Shown here piece after piece: positions 1 to 7,805 of a DNA stretch of 37,515 bases; position 1 is the first letter of the stretch; every line of letters begins with the position of its first letter. The notes beneath the pieces are model-generated. The model did no database searches and was not told where the DNA came from. It worked only from the letters and a program-made list of their open reading frames with translations. The stretch lies in NCBI RefSeq assembly GCF_019511445.1, contig NZ_JAEUAN010000037.1, forward strand, positions 1 through 37,515, given 5' to 3'. Both the position numbers and the translations under genes were made by a program. This stretch comes from Aliirhizobium wenxiniae. GTDB lineage: Bacteria > Pseudomonadota > Alphaproteobacteria > Rhizobiales > Rhizobiaceae.

Positions 1-99
1 TCCCCGGCCCCCTCCCCGGCGCGGTCGCTGGCAGGCAAGCTTGCCGCGGGACTGGGGCTTGCTCCAAGCGCTTCCGGGGATAACTGGGAAGAGTTCTGA
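1..99 (+). CDS. Methyl-accepting chemotaxis protein, C-terminal end (partial)
   Basis: The first base of the window is in frame with a coding tail of 32 residues that ends in the pentapeptide NWEEF followed by TGA at 97-99. A C-terminal W-x-x-F pentapeptide on a flexible linker is the known docking site for the receptor methyltransferase CheR and methylesterase CheB on chemoreceptors. The tail (ARSLAGKL... then GDNWEEF) resembles the end of the complete chemoreceptor at 25549-27492 (ARALGGRI... then ADNWQEF), so this is very probably the end of a second receptor of the same type. The rest of the gene lies before the window. The identification rests only on this tail and its paralogue. Confidence 0.8.
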   Translation, partial: SPAPSPARSLAGKLAAGLGLAPSASGDNWEEF

Positions 100-116
100 G
101 TAACGAAAACGCCGCC

Positions 117-151
117 GCGCGATCCCTGCATATCCGCTACAGGGATCGCGC
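117..151. terminator. Hairpin between convergent genes, probable terminator
   Basis: A perfect 12-bp stem (GCGCGATCCCTG at 117-128 with its complement at 140-151) closes an 11-base loop. It lies between the end of the chemoreceptor gene and the end of the minus-strand gene at 164-484. On the minus strand the stem is followed, after a short GC stretch, by TTTT (positions 110-107). It could serve both genes. There is no long U-tract directly at the stem, so termination is inferred. Confidence 0.55.
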
Positions 152-163
152 GCTTCCGGCTAC

Positions 164-484
164 TTAGTAGACGTAACGGCCATTATGGGTCTTGCGATAG
201 ATATTGCGCGAAGCACGATCCTGCATGCTTTCGATCTTCTGGCGCTCGCGGCGCGTCACATAGCCATCGCGGGCTGCGCGCGACTGGGCGCGGTCGATCC
301 GATGCTGCTGGCGCTGGATCTGGCGCATTTCCTTGCGTGTCAGTTCACCGCGTACCGCTCCCCGGTAGATCCGGTGTTCCTGACGGTTCTCACGCGCCTC
401 GCTGCGAAAGGTCTGTGCCTGTGACACGACCGGAACCGTTGCAGCCATGACGAGGGCCAGTGCGCTGATGATGATCTTCTTCAT
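164..484 (-). CDS. Small secreted Arg-rich protein, function unknown
   Basis: The 106-residue product starts with MKK, a hydrophobic stretch and an AQA-like end near residue 24, a typical Sec signal peptide, so the mature part is probably periplasmic. The mature chain is very basic and polar, rich in Arg and Gln. It contains two similar helical units, each opening with a turn and an acidic residue: RGELTRKEMRQIQRQ, and about 25 residues later DGYVTRRERQKIESM. The repeat gives an EF-hand-like look, but the usual calcium-binding loop residues are not clearly present. The end (RKTHNGRYVY) is aromatic. Similar small proteins are common and uncharacterised in rhizobia. The start is preceded on the minus strand by AAAAGGAGTAAGGC, a good ribosome binding site. 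Confidence 0.7.
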   Translation of the reverse strand: MKKIIISALALVMAATVPVVSQAQTFRSEARENRQEHRIYRGAVRGELTRKEMRQIQRQQHRIDRAQSRAARDGYVTRRERQKIESMQDRASRNIYRKTHNGRYVY

Positions 485-1119
485 GCCTTACTCCTTTTGA
501 CGCTCATACTCGCTTTCAGAGCGAGGCGAGGTTGGCGACATAACGGTGAATGGGGCCTGAAGGTTTCATTCACAAACGGCAATGAAGTGGAACGAAATAG
601 ATCACATTTTTTCAACAAGGCCGTGATACGGGGGATGAAATTGAGGAACTGTGCCAACAAAATCAGAGCCTTGGCGCCAAAATCCCCCTCAACCATCCCC
701 ACCGCCCAAGGCGATCACATAATGACATGGCTTTCGCCACCGGAGTGTTTCGCGAGACCTTCGCAGGCAGGTGGAAGCTGGCATAACAGCGTGTCGCGTT
801 TCGCATCCGCGACAGGCAAGGCATGTTCGAGAGCCACTTACTCCCAACGGAAAGGAAGACCACCAAGGGAAAAAGGCAGAGCATGGACCGGATATGCCAG
901 GGCCGCGCAATTGCAACGCCGCATTCCCTACCAATCCCATTCCCGCAATTGCGCGGTCTCTCCATCGCGAGGTAGAAACAGGCCTGCACTGTTCACTATT
1001 ATGGAACGTTTCGTCTACTTCCGTTCATCTTTCGAACTGCAGGTAAACATGACACATAGGTCCCAGAGAATTTAACGGCTGCCAGCGGCACCCCGCGCAG
1101 CAAACTTCCGGAGACTTTA
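485..1119. other. 635-bp intergenic region without a convincing gene
   Basis: Open frames exist on both strands here, but their translations are rich in Trp, Cys, His and Arg with no hydrophobic pattern or motif, and they overlap one another. I see no tRNA-like fold and no strong terminator. The last part must hold the promoter and leader of the DoxX gene, whose ribosome binding site CCGGAG is at 1108-1113. The size of the gap is unusual for this gene-dense window, so a small RNA or gene remnant cannot be excluded. Confidence 0.5.
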
Positions 1120-1566
1120 ATGTCCAGCTCTCAGAACACCGTGATCCTGATCGCGCGTATCCTCCTTTCCTTCATCTTCATCTATTCCGGCTTCGGCAAG
1201 TTGACCGACCCGGCAGGTACTGCCGGCATGATCACCGGCGCAGGGCTGCCCGCTGCAACGGCTCTCGCCTATCTCGCCGGCCTGTTCGAATTCGTCACCG
1301 GCCTTGCCGTTCTTGTCGGCTTTCAGACGAAGATCGTTGGCTGGGCGCTCGCGCTCTTCTGCATCTTCACCGGCGCTGTCTTCCACTCGGGCACCGTTGC
1401 AGTTCCCGGCTGGCCTGACCCGGCTCTCGGCTGGATCAATGCGCTCAACGGCATCATGCTGATGAAGAACTTTACGCTGGCAGGCGCCTATATCCTGCTC
1501 GCAACCTTCGGCCCGGGTGCATATTCCATCGACGCCCGCCGCGGTTCCGTCGCAATTGCGGCCTAA
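1120..1566 (+). CDS. DoxX family membrane protein
   Basis: The 148-residue product has four predicted membrane helices. The first is ARILLSFIFIYSGFGKL, and the motif SGFGKLTDPAG right after it is the usual DoxX signature. Further hydrophobic segments lie around residues 45-65, 70-90 and 115-135. DoxX-family proteins are small inner-membrane proteins. Some are subunits of quinol oxidase or thiosulfate:quinone oxidoreductase, but most bacterial members, including this stand-alone one, have no assigned reaction; links to redox or thiol stress are reported for some. The length matches the family. CCGGAG lies 6-7 bases before the ATG. The gene is monocistronic and is followed by a strong terminator. 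Confidence 0.85.
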   Translation: MSSSQNTVILIARILLSFIFIYSGFGKLTDPAGTAGMITGAGLPAATALAYLAGLFEFVTGLAVLVGFQTKIVGWALALFCIFTGAVFHSGTVAVPGWPDPALGWINALNGIMLMKNFTLAGAYILLATFGPGAYSIDARRGSVAIAA

Positions 1567-1593
1567 CACTTATCAAATCCCTGCCAAGACACT

Positions 1594-1623
1594 CCCGCCG
1601 GACCAACATCCGGCGGGTTTTTT
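1594..1623 (+). terminator. Rho-independent terminator of the DoxX gene
   Basis: A 9-bp perfect stem CCCGCCGGA / TCCGGCGGG (1594-1602 and 1609-1617) with a six-base loop is followed directly by six T residues (1618-1623). It lies 28 bases after the DoxX stop codon. Confidence 0.92.
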
Positions 1624-1644
1624 ATTGGCAAAACACAGGATGAA

Positions 1645-2253
1645 TCAGCGGCGGATATTCTTCGCCAGCCAGACGGTCGCGCCGCCGCAGGCGGGATCCT
1701 GCGATATCTGGGCAACGACCTGAAAACCGTTCTTCGCCAGCAGCGCTTCATATTCGGCTTTTGCCAGGCTGGCATGGTACAGCGGCTCGCCGCCGAACTC
1801 ACCCATCGCCTCGCCTTCGAAATGGCCGCTGGTAAACATCAGCACCGCACCCGGCCCGGCAAGCGCCCCGAAGCGCGGAAACATCGCCCGCTGGTCATCG
1901 GCATTCAGATGGAAGAAGCTGTGCCAGGCGAGAATGCCGGAAAACTTGGTCGGAATATAAAACTGCCGCATGTCGGCTTCATACCAGGCCATGCCCGGAA
2001 ACCGCTGACGCGCCAGCCCGATCAGCGTTTTCGACGTATCGACACCGGTGACATGAAAACCGCGGCCGATCAGATGCGCGGCCATCGGCTCGGCCGCGCC
2101 GCAGCCGAGATCCAGCACATGGCCGGGCTTGGGCATCAGCGCGGTGAAATGATCGAGCCACGGCCGTTCGAACAGGTTGCGGCCGCGCACCTTGTCAAAG
2201 GCCAGCGCGTGCCGCTCATAAAGACCGATGATATTGGCATCCGCGCCCGACAT
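1645..2253 (-). CDS. Class I SAM-dependent methyltransferase
   Basis: The 202-residue product has the class I methyltransferase core. Motif I is LDLGCGAAEPMA (about residue 47), followed by the acidic end of strand 2 in VTGVDTSKTLI, then YEADMRQF and the motif-IV-like ILAWHSFFHL. The substrate is not evident. I chose the ATG at 2253 because it lies four bases after the hisG stop codon and precedes the conserved part; an in-frame start 20 codons earlier would lie inside hisG. The tight spacing suggests co-transcription with hisZ and hisG, although no step of histidine synthesis needs a methyltransferase, so the link is probably transcriptional only. Confidence 0.82.
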   Translation of the reverse strand: MSGADANIIGLYERHALAFDKVRGRNLFERPWLDHFTALMPKPGHVLDLGCGAAEPMAAHLIGRGFHVTGVDTSKTLIGLARQRFPGMAWYEADMRQFYIPTKFSGILAWHSFFHLNADDQRAMFPRFGALAGPGAVLMFTSGHFEGEAMGEFGGEPLYHASLAKAEYEALLAKNGFQVVAQISQDPACGGATVWLAKNIRR

Positions 2254-2257
2254 TTTA

Positions 2258-2956
2258 TCACACGGCCTTGCGGACCGCCTCGACGATGGCAGCAATACGG
2301 GCATCACCCTCATGTTCGGCCTTGCGGGCGCGAACGAGGCAGGCCTCAGATTTCAGGATCACGCCATCCGACAGGATCTTCAGGTTATTGGCCTTCAGCG
2401 TCGAGCCGGTCGAGGTGATGTCGACGATGATATCCGCCTGTCCCGCAGCCGGTGCGCCTTCGGTCGCCCCAAGGCTTTCGACGATGCGATAAAGCTGGAT
2501 GCCGTGGCTTCCCGAAAAATGCTGCTGCGTCAGCCGCCAGTATTTTGTCGCGATCTGCAGGCGGCGGCCATGGCGCGAGCGAAAATCGGCGGCAACGTCA
2601 CCGAGATCGGCCATCGTATCGACATCCAGCCAGATTTCCGGCACGGCGACAACGACATCCGCATGGCCGAAACCGAGACGGGCGGCAACTTCCATCTTGG
2701 CGTCGGCATCGATCAGGCCTTCGCGGATCAGGTCTTCTCCGGTCACGCCGAAATCGACGGTGCCTGCGCCGATCTCGCGGGCAATCTCGGAGGCCGAGAG
2801 GAAGGCGATCTCGATATCGTCATGGCCTTCGACCTTGCCGCGATAGGAGCGCTCGTTACCGACGGCAACGATGGGAAGGCCGGCGCGCTCGAAAATCGCA
2901 GACGCGTCTTCCTTCATGCGGCCTTTGGAGGGGAGAGCGATGGTAATCGTAGACAT
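2258..2956 (-). CDS. hisG: ATP phosphoribosyltransferase, short form (HisG)
   Basis: HisG catalyses the first step of histidine synthesis, condensing ATP with PRPP to give phosphoribosyl-ATP. The product, 232 residues from MSTITIALPSKGRM, is the short form that lacks the C-terminal regulatory domain, and such enzymes need HisZ as partner. The family's phosphate-binding loop DITSTGSTLKANNL lies near residue 180, and VDFGVTGEDLI lies in the first third. The start at 2956 shares one base with the hisZ stop (TGATG), so translation is probably coupled. A longer frame beginning 12 codons earlier would lie inside hisZ and is not conserved in character. Confidence 0.95.
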   Translation of the reverse strand: MSTITIALPSKGRMKEDASAIFERAGLPIVAVGNERSYRGKVEGHDDIEIAFLSASEIAREIGAGTVDFGVTGEDLIREGLIDADAKMEVAARLGFGHADVVVAVPEIWLDVDTMADLGDVAADFRSRHGRRLQIATKYWRLTQQHFSGSHGIQLYRIVESLGATEGAPAAGQADIIVDITSTGSTLKANNLKILSDGVILKSEACLVRARKAEHEGDARIAAIVEAVRKAV

Positions 2957-4065
2957 CAGCGCGCCCTCGCCTGTTCGATCCGGTCGAGCCAAAGCGAAAA
3001 GCCCACGGCCGGAATATCTTCAGCTGCGCCGAGCAGCGTCATCAGCCGGTCGAAACGACCGCCACCGGCAAGCACCGCATTGTCACGGCTGACTTCGAAG
3101 ACGAGGCCGGTATAATAATCGAGCGGTCGCCCGAAGGCGGCACGATAGGTGACCTTGTCGAGATCGACCCCGAGATCGGCAAGCGCTGCGGCGCGCGCCT
3201 CGAAGGCGACGAGGGCCGCTCCCATGGCAAGCCCTGCCGCATCGGCAAAACCGGCAAGCGCTGCCGGAGCCTGCGACAACGGCAGTTCCAGCGACAGAAA
3301 CTCGGTCAAAAGCACAAGCGCCGAGCCATCCAGCCTCGTTTGCGCCAGCGACTGCTTTTCCTTAAGCCGGGCCGCGATCTCGCGCGGCGAGCGGCTGGCA
3401 TTGGTGGAATAGCCGGTTTCCTGCATGGTCCGGTCGATATGGGCGATCAGCGCCGCCTCATCCTGATTCAAAAGGGCGGCAAGCTCCGGCGACAGGCCCG
3501 TTTCGGCCTGCGGGCTCGCCAGCGTCATCAACAGGTGCCGCAGATGCGCATTGTTGCCAAATGACTGGATCAGCCGCTTCTGCCATCCGCCCGGCAGCCC
3601 GAGCGCCCGAACGACTGCCTCGAACACAGCCTGATCGCCCAGCGTGACGTTCAGCTTGCGGCCGGGAATGAGGTTGTGCAGGATCTGCATCGCATCATTC
3701 ACGGCACGCGCATCGGCATTGGCCGTTGCGGTCTCCCCCAGATCCTCGATACCCGCCTGATAGAACTCGTTGTCACCCTCGCGGCGCTGGCGAAACACTT
3801 CGCCGAGATAGCAATACCGCCGCGGCGTGCCAGTGGCGTTTTCGATATGGCGCAGGCAGACAGGAATGGTGAATTCCGGCCGCAGACACAGGCTCTCGCC
3901 CGTCTCGCTTTCGGTGAGGAAAATACGACGGCGCAGGTCTTCGCCCGCCATGTCGAGAAACGGTGCGGCCGGCTGGATGACCGGCGTGTCGATACGCGCC
4001 GTGCCACGGGCGGCGAATTCATCGAGCAGAGTGCCTGAGAATTCGGGCATGTTGATCAGAGGCAT
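2956..4065 (-). CDS. hisZ: ATP phosphoribosyltransferase regulatory subunit (HisZ)
   Basis: HisZ is a catalytically inactive paralogue of histidyl-tRNA synthetase that forms a complex with short HisG, activates it and mediates histidine feedback. The 369-residue product keeps the class II synthetase fold: RRYCYLGEVFRQRREGDN near residue 90 corresponds to motif 2, and RPLDYYTGLVFEV near residue 313 to the histidine-binding region. The C-terminal anticodon-binding domain of HisS is missing, as expected. I placed the start at 4065 (MPLINMPEF) because GGGAG lies eight bases upstream. The frame stays open further upstream only because it reads through the mosaic repeat at 4092-4263. Confidence 0.93.
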   Translation of the reverse strand: MPLINMPEFSGTLLDEFAARGTARIDTPVIQPAAPFLDMAGEDLRRRIFLTESETGESLCLRPEFTIPVCLRHIENATGTPRRYCYLGEVFRQRREGDNEFYQAGIEDLGETATANADARAVNDAMQILHNLIPGRKLNVTLGDQAVFEAVVRALGLPGGWQKRLIQSFGNNAHLRHLLMTLASPQAETGLSPELAALLNQDEAALIAHIDRTMQETGYSTNASRSPREIAARLKEKQSLAQTRLDGSALVLLTEFLSLELPLSQAPAALAGFADAAGLAMGAALVAFEARAAALADLGVDLDKVTYRAAFGRPLDYYTGLVFEVSRDNAVLAGGGRFDRLMTLLGAAEDIPAVGFSLWLDRIEQARAR

Positions 4066-4091
4066 TGGAGGGCTCCCGGAGTGCAACCATA

Positions 4092-4263
4092 CCCCCCTCT
4101 GCCCTGCCGGGCATCTCCCCCACAGGGAGGGAGATCGAAGGAGGCGAGCTGGCCACTCCATTGGTAAGGCTGCGATACAGGCAACGTCAGATTTGAAGCG
4201 AGGCTTTGGCGCCCAGCCGATCTCCCCCCTTGTGGGGGAGATGTCCGGCAGGACAGAGGGGGG
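4092..4263. repeat. RIME-like mosaic palindromic repeat (copy A) between hisS and hisZ
   Basis: Two arms face each other. The left arm runs CCCCCCTCTGCCCTGCCGGG, then a C-rich/G-rich hairpin and GAGATC, to about 4135. The right arm (about 4219-4263) is its imperfect complement, ending CCGGCAGGACAGAGGGGGG. The arms match what I know of the Rhizobium-specific intergenic mosaic elements (RIME). The centre is unrelated filler. The element sits inside what is probably a single hisS-hisZ-hisG transcript, so it would form a large folded structure in the mRNA. Related copies are at 13090-13306 and 14562-14776. Confidence 0.85.
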
Positions 4264-4287
4264 TAGCCCCCCGCTGAAACACCCAAC

Positions 4288-5808
4288 TCAGACATCCTTC
4301 GCCCGCCTGCGATCTTCCGCCTGAGCCGCGAGAATGTCCTTCACCTTGGCAACAAGATCAGCCTCGGCAACCGTTTCCTGCGCCACACGCGCCTCGCGCC
4401 AGGACGCATTGTCCTCGATCTCGCCGGAAAGGCGCTTGCCCTCAATCAGGTCCTTGATCTGCACGACGCCCGTTTCGCGCTCGTCACCGCCCTGAATGAT
4501 GGCGATGGGGCAACCACGCCGGTCAGCATATTTCAGCTGGTTGCCGAACTTTTTCCAGTTGCCCTGATACATTTCGGCGCGAATGCCTTCGGCGCGAAGC
4601 GCCTGCGTAAACCGCTGGTAACGACCCATGCTTTCGACATCGCCATCCATGACGGTGACGAGAACAGGAGCGACAACCTCATCCTGCCCCAGCTTGCCGA
4701 GGTTTTTCAGCGCCGTCATCAGGCGCGACACGCCGATGGAAAAACCAGTGGCCGGAACCGGCTGGCCCATGAAGCGCGACACCAGACCATCATAACGGCC
4801 ACCACCGCCGACAGACCCGAAGACGACCTTTTCGCCCTTTTCGTTGGTGACGTCGAAGGTCAGTTCGGCTTCGAAAACCGGGCCGGTGTAATATTCGAGG
4901 CCGCGCACGACAGACGGGTCGATCTTGATGCGGTCCGGGCCGTAGCCTGCACTGGTGGCCAGCGCGCCAATCGTATTCAGTTCATCGACGCCTTCGCCAC
5001 CGTTGGCGGTGCCGGCCACGAGTTCGGCCAGTTGAGCTGCGCTTGTCGCGTAATCCTTGATGCCGACGAAGAACAAGACCTTTTCGATCTGTTCCGCATT
5101 CAGCCCCGCACCCTTGGTGAAGTCACCGCTCTCGTCCTTGCGGCCTTCGCCGAGCAGCAGCTTCACACCTTCTGTGCCGAACTTGTCGAGCTTGTCGATG
5201 GCACGCAGCACGTTGAGGCGTTGCCCAGCCTTGTCGTCACCGCCAAGCCCGATGGCTTCCATGACCCCATCCAGAACCTTGCGGTTGTTCACCCGGATCA
5301 CATAGTCGCCGCGCTTGATGCCCAGCGCTTCCATCGTGTCGGCCATCATCATGCACATTTCGGCATCGGCCTGTACACCCGGTGCGCCGACCGTATCGGC
5401 ATCGAACTGCATGAACTGGCGGAAGCGGCCCGGACCCGGCTTTTCGTTGCGGAACACATAGCCGGCACGATAGGTGCGGAACGGCAGCTGGATCTCGTTG
5501 AAATTTTCCGCGACATGGCGGGCAAGCGGCGCCGTCAGATCGTAACGCAGCGACATCCACTGGTCGTCATCGTCCTGCAGCGAGAAGACGCCTTCGTTGG
5601 GGCGATCACTATCCGGCAGGAACTTGCCCAGCGCATCGGTATATTCGAACAGCGGCGTCTCCACCGGATCGAAACCGTAACGTTCATAGACTTTACGGAT
5701 TTCCGCTGTCATCGCGTTGGTGGCATGGATATCGGCAGCCGAGCGGTCGACAAAACCGCGCGGCAGGCGGGCCTTGAGTTTCTGGGGCTTCTTCTGCTTG
5801 TCGCTCAT
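4288..5808 (-). CDS. hisS: Histidyl-tRNA synthetase
   Basis: This class II aminoacyl-tRNA synthetase charges tRNA-His. The 506-residue product shows LPRGFVDRSAAD at the N terminus, motif 2 as FRTYRAGYVFRNEKPGPGRF (residues 110-129) leading into QFDADTVG, the histidine-binding stretch GLEYYTGPVFEAEL near residue 308, GGGGRYDGL, and motif 3 as TGFSIGVSRL. It is longer than the roughly 420-residue enterobacterial form. The C-terminal anticodon-binding domain is present (VLVTVMDGD onward). The start at 5808 begins MSDKQKKPQKLKARLPRGF; the ribosome binding site is weak. Clustering with hisZ and hisG links tRNA charging to histidine synthesis and is common in rhizobia. Confidence 0.96.
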   Translation of the reverse strand: MSDKQKKPQKLKARLPRGFVDRSAADIHATNAMTAEIRKVYERYGFDPVETPLFEYTDALGKFLPDSDRPNEGVFSLQDDDDQWMSLRYDLTAPLARHVAENFNEIQLPFRTYRAGYVFRNEKPGPGRFRQFMQFDADTVGAPGVQADAEMCMMMADTMEALGIKRGDYVIRVNNRKVLDGVMEAIGLGGDDKAGQRLNVLRAIDKLDKFGTEGVKLLLGEGRKDESGDFTKGAGLNAEQIEKVLFFVGIKDYATSAAQLAELVAGTANGGEGVDELNTIGALATSAGYGPDRIKIDPSVVRGLEYYTGPVFEAELTFDVTNEKGEKVVFGSVGGGGRYDGLVSRFMGQPVPATGFSIGVSRLMTALKNLGKLGQDEVVAPVLVTVMDGDVESMGRYQRFTQALRAEGIRAEMYQGNWKKFGNQLKYADRRGCPIAIIQGGDERETGVVQIKDLIEGKRLSGEIEDNASWREARVAQETVAEADLVAKVKDILAAQAEDRRRAKDV

Positions 5809-5970
5809 GATCGATATCCATTGCTTTGTGGCCTTTGGGAAAGGCCGAAAATACGAGCGGTTTCTTAGAGGATGAAGGCCGGAGCGGCAAGGGCGGCTTA
5901 AGGCCGACGACTGGAACAGTTAGGCGCAAGGTGATATTGAAGTGTGGTTGCGGCCACAAAGGAACTTGTC

Positions 5971-6198
5971 GTGGGAAAGCACGCTGCCATCAATCTGCCT
6001 GACGAGACAATCGAACGGCTCGAAGCTCTTGCGGAACGGACAGGAAAGGATCCTTCCGACTATGTCACCGAGGCTGTCGAGCAGCTCCTCGAAGACATGG
6101 AAGATTTGCGGCTGGCCGAGGAGGCAATGCAGAGAATTCAGCGCGGTGAATCCGAGGTGATCAGCAGCGAGGAATTCTGGCGTGGTCTGGTCGATTGA
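5971..6198 (+). CDS. RelB/RHH-type antitoxin
   Basis: The small acidic protein (75 residues) has an N-terminal basic, beta-prone stretch (HAAINLPDETIERLEALAE) typical of ribbon-helix-helix antitoxins, which bind the operon's own promoter. The acidic helical C-terminal half (EQLLEDMEDLRLAEEAMQRI) would wrap the toxin. The GTG at 5971 is preferred because AAAGG (5958-5962) lies eight bases upstream. A GTG at 5944 in the same frame has a poorer site and would add nine residues. The gene overlaps the toxin gene by 17 bases, the usual arrangement for such pairs. It neutralises the toxin encoded next. Confidence 0.85.
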   Translation: MGKHAAINLPDETIERLEALAERTGKDPSDYVTEAVEQLLEDMEDLRLAEEAMQRIQRGESEVISSEEFWRGLVD

Positions 6199-6451
6199 AT
6201 ACGATAAGCTCGTCCGCAAGCAAGTTGAAAAACTTGATCCTCAAATCCAGAAACGTATTCATTCGTTTCTTCACGAGCGATTAGTGAAACTCGAAAACCC
6301 TCGACAAACCGGTCAGGCGATGCAGGGGTCACGGTTCGGAAAATTCTGGCGCTACAGGGTCGGCGATTATCGTATAATCTGTGATATTCAGGATTACCGA
6401 CTGGTCATTCTGGTGGTTGAGCTTGACCATCGCAAGCAGGCATATCGCTAA
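6182..6451 (+). CDS. RelE/ParE-superfamily toxin
   Basis: The 89-residue basic protein has the pattern of RelE-type toxins: an opening strand WSIEYDKLVRKQVEKLD, two helices, then GSRFGKFWRYRVGDYRIICD and a final strand LVILVVELDHRKQAYR. The central Arg-rich strand (WRYRVGDYRI) and the C-terminal H-R-x-x-x-Y segment are the usual catalytic surface of ribosome-dependent mRNA interferases of this family. The start is GTG at 6182, with GAGGA at 6169-6173, inside the antitoxin gene. Together with the preceding gene it forms a type II toxin-antitoxin operon. Whether the target is mRNA (RelE) or gyrase (ParE) cannot be decided from sequence alone, but RelE is more likely. Confidence 0.87.
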   Translation: MVWSIEYDKLVRKQVEKLDPQIQKRIHSFLHERLVKLENPRQTGQAMQGSRFGKFWRYRVGDYRIICDIQDYRLVILVVELDHRKQAYR

Positions 6452-6454
6452 TTC

Positions 6455-7207
6455 ATGATCCTCGAAGCCATCCAATATGCCGCGACCACCCTGGTCACGC
6501 CGCGCGAATTTCGTCCGTTCATCCGCTCCTCCCTTGGCCTCTGGGGCCGGGCGGGGCGATGTGCGAAAGCGTGGAGCGCGCATGAAGAGAACTGCCATGC
6601 CTTCATCCGCGGGACGATCGCGCCGATGAAACAGAGGCGCACCGCAGTCGTGCTCGGCTCAGGTCTGTTGCGCGATGTGCCGATCGTCGAATTGTCGAAA
6701 GCTTTTGATACGGTGGTGCTGGTCGATCTCGTGCATCTCGCCAGTGTGCGGACTTGGATCAGGACGAAACGACTATCCAACATTCGGCTGATCTCGCGGG
6801 ATCTTTCCGGACTTTCAGATGCGCTGTGCGGAAAGACACCCGAGCCGCTTTCGTTCCTGCGGCAAGTGCCTTATCTCGATCTCGTCATCTCGGCCAATAT
6901 CGTCTCGCAGATCGGCGTCGGTTGCCGGCGGGTGCTTGAGCGCTCCGGCCATGAAAATCCGGATGCGATCATTTCGCAACTCATCCGCGCCCATCTCGAC
7001 GGGCTTGACCAACTGCCCTGCAAGACGGCGCTGCTGACGGATATCCGCTATGACGTGACCGATCGGCAGGGCGAGGTGATCGAGGCCGATGACCTTCTCT
7101 GCGGCGTGCCGGTGCCTCAGGCAAAACAGAGCTGGGACTGGCCGGTCGCGCCGTTCGGAGAAATCGGGCGGGATCGGCAGGCAGTGCATCGGGTGATTGC
7201 GGTTTGA
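6455..7207 (+). CDS. Conserved-looking protein of unknown function, Rossmann-like
   Basis: I do not recognise this 250-residue protein. Its start lies three bases after the toxin stop codon, so it probably shares the transcript. Residues 63-80 (RRTAVVLGSGLLRDVP) look like a strand-glycine-loop of a nucleotide- or SAM-binding Rossmann fold. They are followed by FDTVVLVDLVHL, a hydrophobic strand ending in Asp as in motif II of methyltransferases, and LDLVISANIVSQIG resembles motif IV. The last part has GEVIEADDLLCGVPVP and a Trp-rich end. No signal peptide or membrane helix is seen. A divergent methyltransferase-like enzyme is the best guess. Codon use and composition are like those of its neighbours. 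Confidence 0.6.
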   Translation: MILEAIQYAATTLVTPREFRPFIRSSLGLWGRAGRCAKAWSAHEENCHAFIRGTIAPMKQRRTAVVLGSGLLRDVPIVELSKAFDTVVLVDLVHLASVRTWIRTKRLSNIRLISRDLSGLSDALCGKTPEPLSFLRQVPYLDLVISANIVSQIGVGCRRVLERSGHENPDAIISQLIRAHLDGLDQLPCKTALLTDIRYDVTDRQGEVIEADDLLCGVPVPQAKQSWDWPVAPFGEIGRDRQAVHRVIAV

Positions 7208-7367
7208 CAGCCAGTCAGGTGGTCGGCCGAACATAGCCATCGCGCGTCGCTTATGTCGCAGATCGCCGCCGCAAAACGGCCTTACCTCCTCGACACTGTT
7301 TCCTTGATCAGCGCGACGTGATCCCGCTTCGCTTGATTTCCGACGCCCGAAGCTTAGAATCTTTGCA

Positions 7368-7751
7368 ATGAAACAGTTCGCCGCCATGATGATGTTTGCC
7401 GCATGGCTCCTTTACGGGGCAATGCCGGCCGTGGCGATGCCATCCATACCGCATGAGATGCCGGGCCAGACTGCGATGTCCGGTTCCGGCATGGCGATGC
7501 ACGATCATGCGCAACATGCCGGGGGCACTGCGAAAACAGCTTGCAGCCAAGGTGATGGCCATGGGCAGCAACCCTGCCCTCACGGCAGCAAGATCTGCGT
7601 TGCACCCTTCTGCTCGGCATGCCTCGTCGTGCTGCCGGATGTCGATTTTGCCGATATCGGCCGTTTCATCCACCGTTACCCGGCACCGGAAACTGGCCCG
7701 TCGTTTGTCGTTTCCGGCCCCGCACCACTGACGCCCCCTCCCCGCGCCTGA
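7368..7751 (+). CDS. Exported His/Met/Cys-rich small protein, possible metal binding
   Basis: The 127-residue product begins with a Sec signal peptide (MKQFAAMMMFAAWLLYGAMP, cleavage probably after AVA near residue 23). The mature part is rich in Met and His (MSGSGMAMHDHAQHAGG) and contains a Cys cluster ACSQGDGHGQQPCPHGSK followed by CVAPFCSACL, then a Pro-rich tail. This composition suggests binding of copper or another soft metal in the periplasm. The gene stands directly before the DUF305 gene at 7806, 54 bases away, and both encode exported His/Met proteins, which supports a shared role. I do not know a named family for it. Confidence 0.65.
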   Translation: MKQFAAMMMFAAWLLYGAMPAVAMPSIPHEMPGQTAMSGSGMAMHDHAQHAGGTAKTACSQGDGHGQQPCPHGSKICVAPFCSACLVVLPDVDFADIGRFIHRYPAPETGPSFVVSGPAPLTPPPRA

Positions 7752-7805
7752 TCGTTTTCGTCATCTGACTGAAAAACGAAATTCCAGGACACGGAAGGAT
7801 AACTC

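Noticed and set aside
497..1075. A 192-codon open frame in the first long gap
   Set aside because: No ribosome binding site, Arg/Ser/Trp-rich sequence without pattern, and competing frames on the other strand.
4066..4161. A longer start for hisZ
   Set aside because: The added residues come from mosaic repeat copy A; a good ribosome binding site precedes the shorter start.
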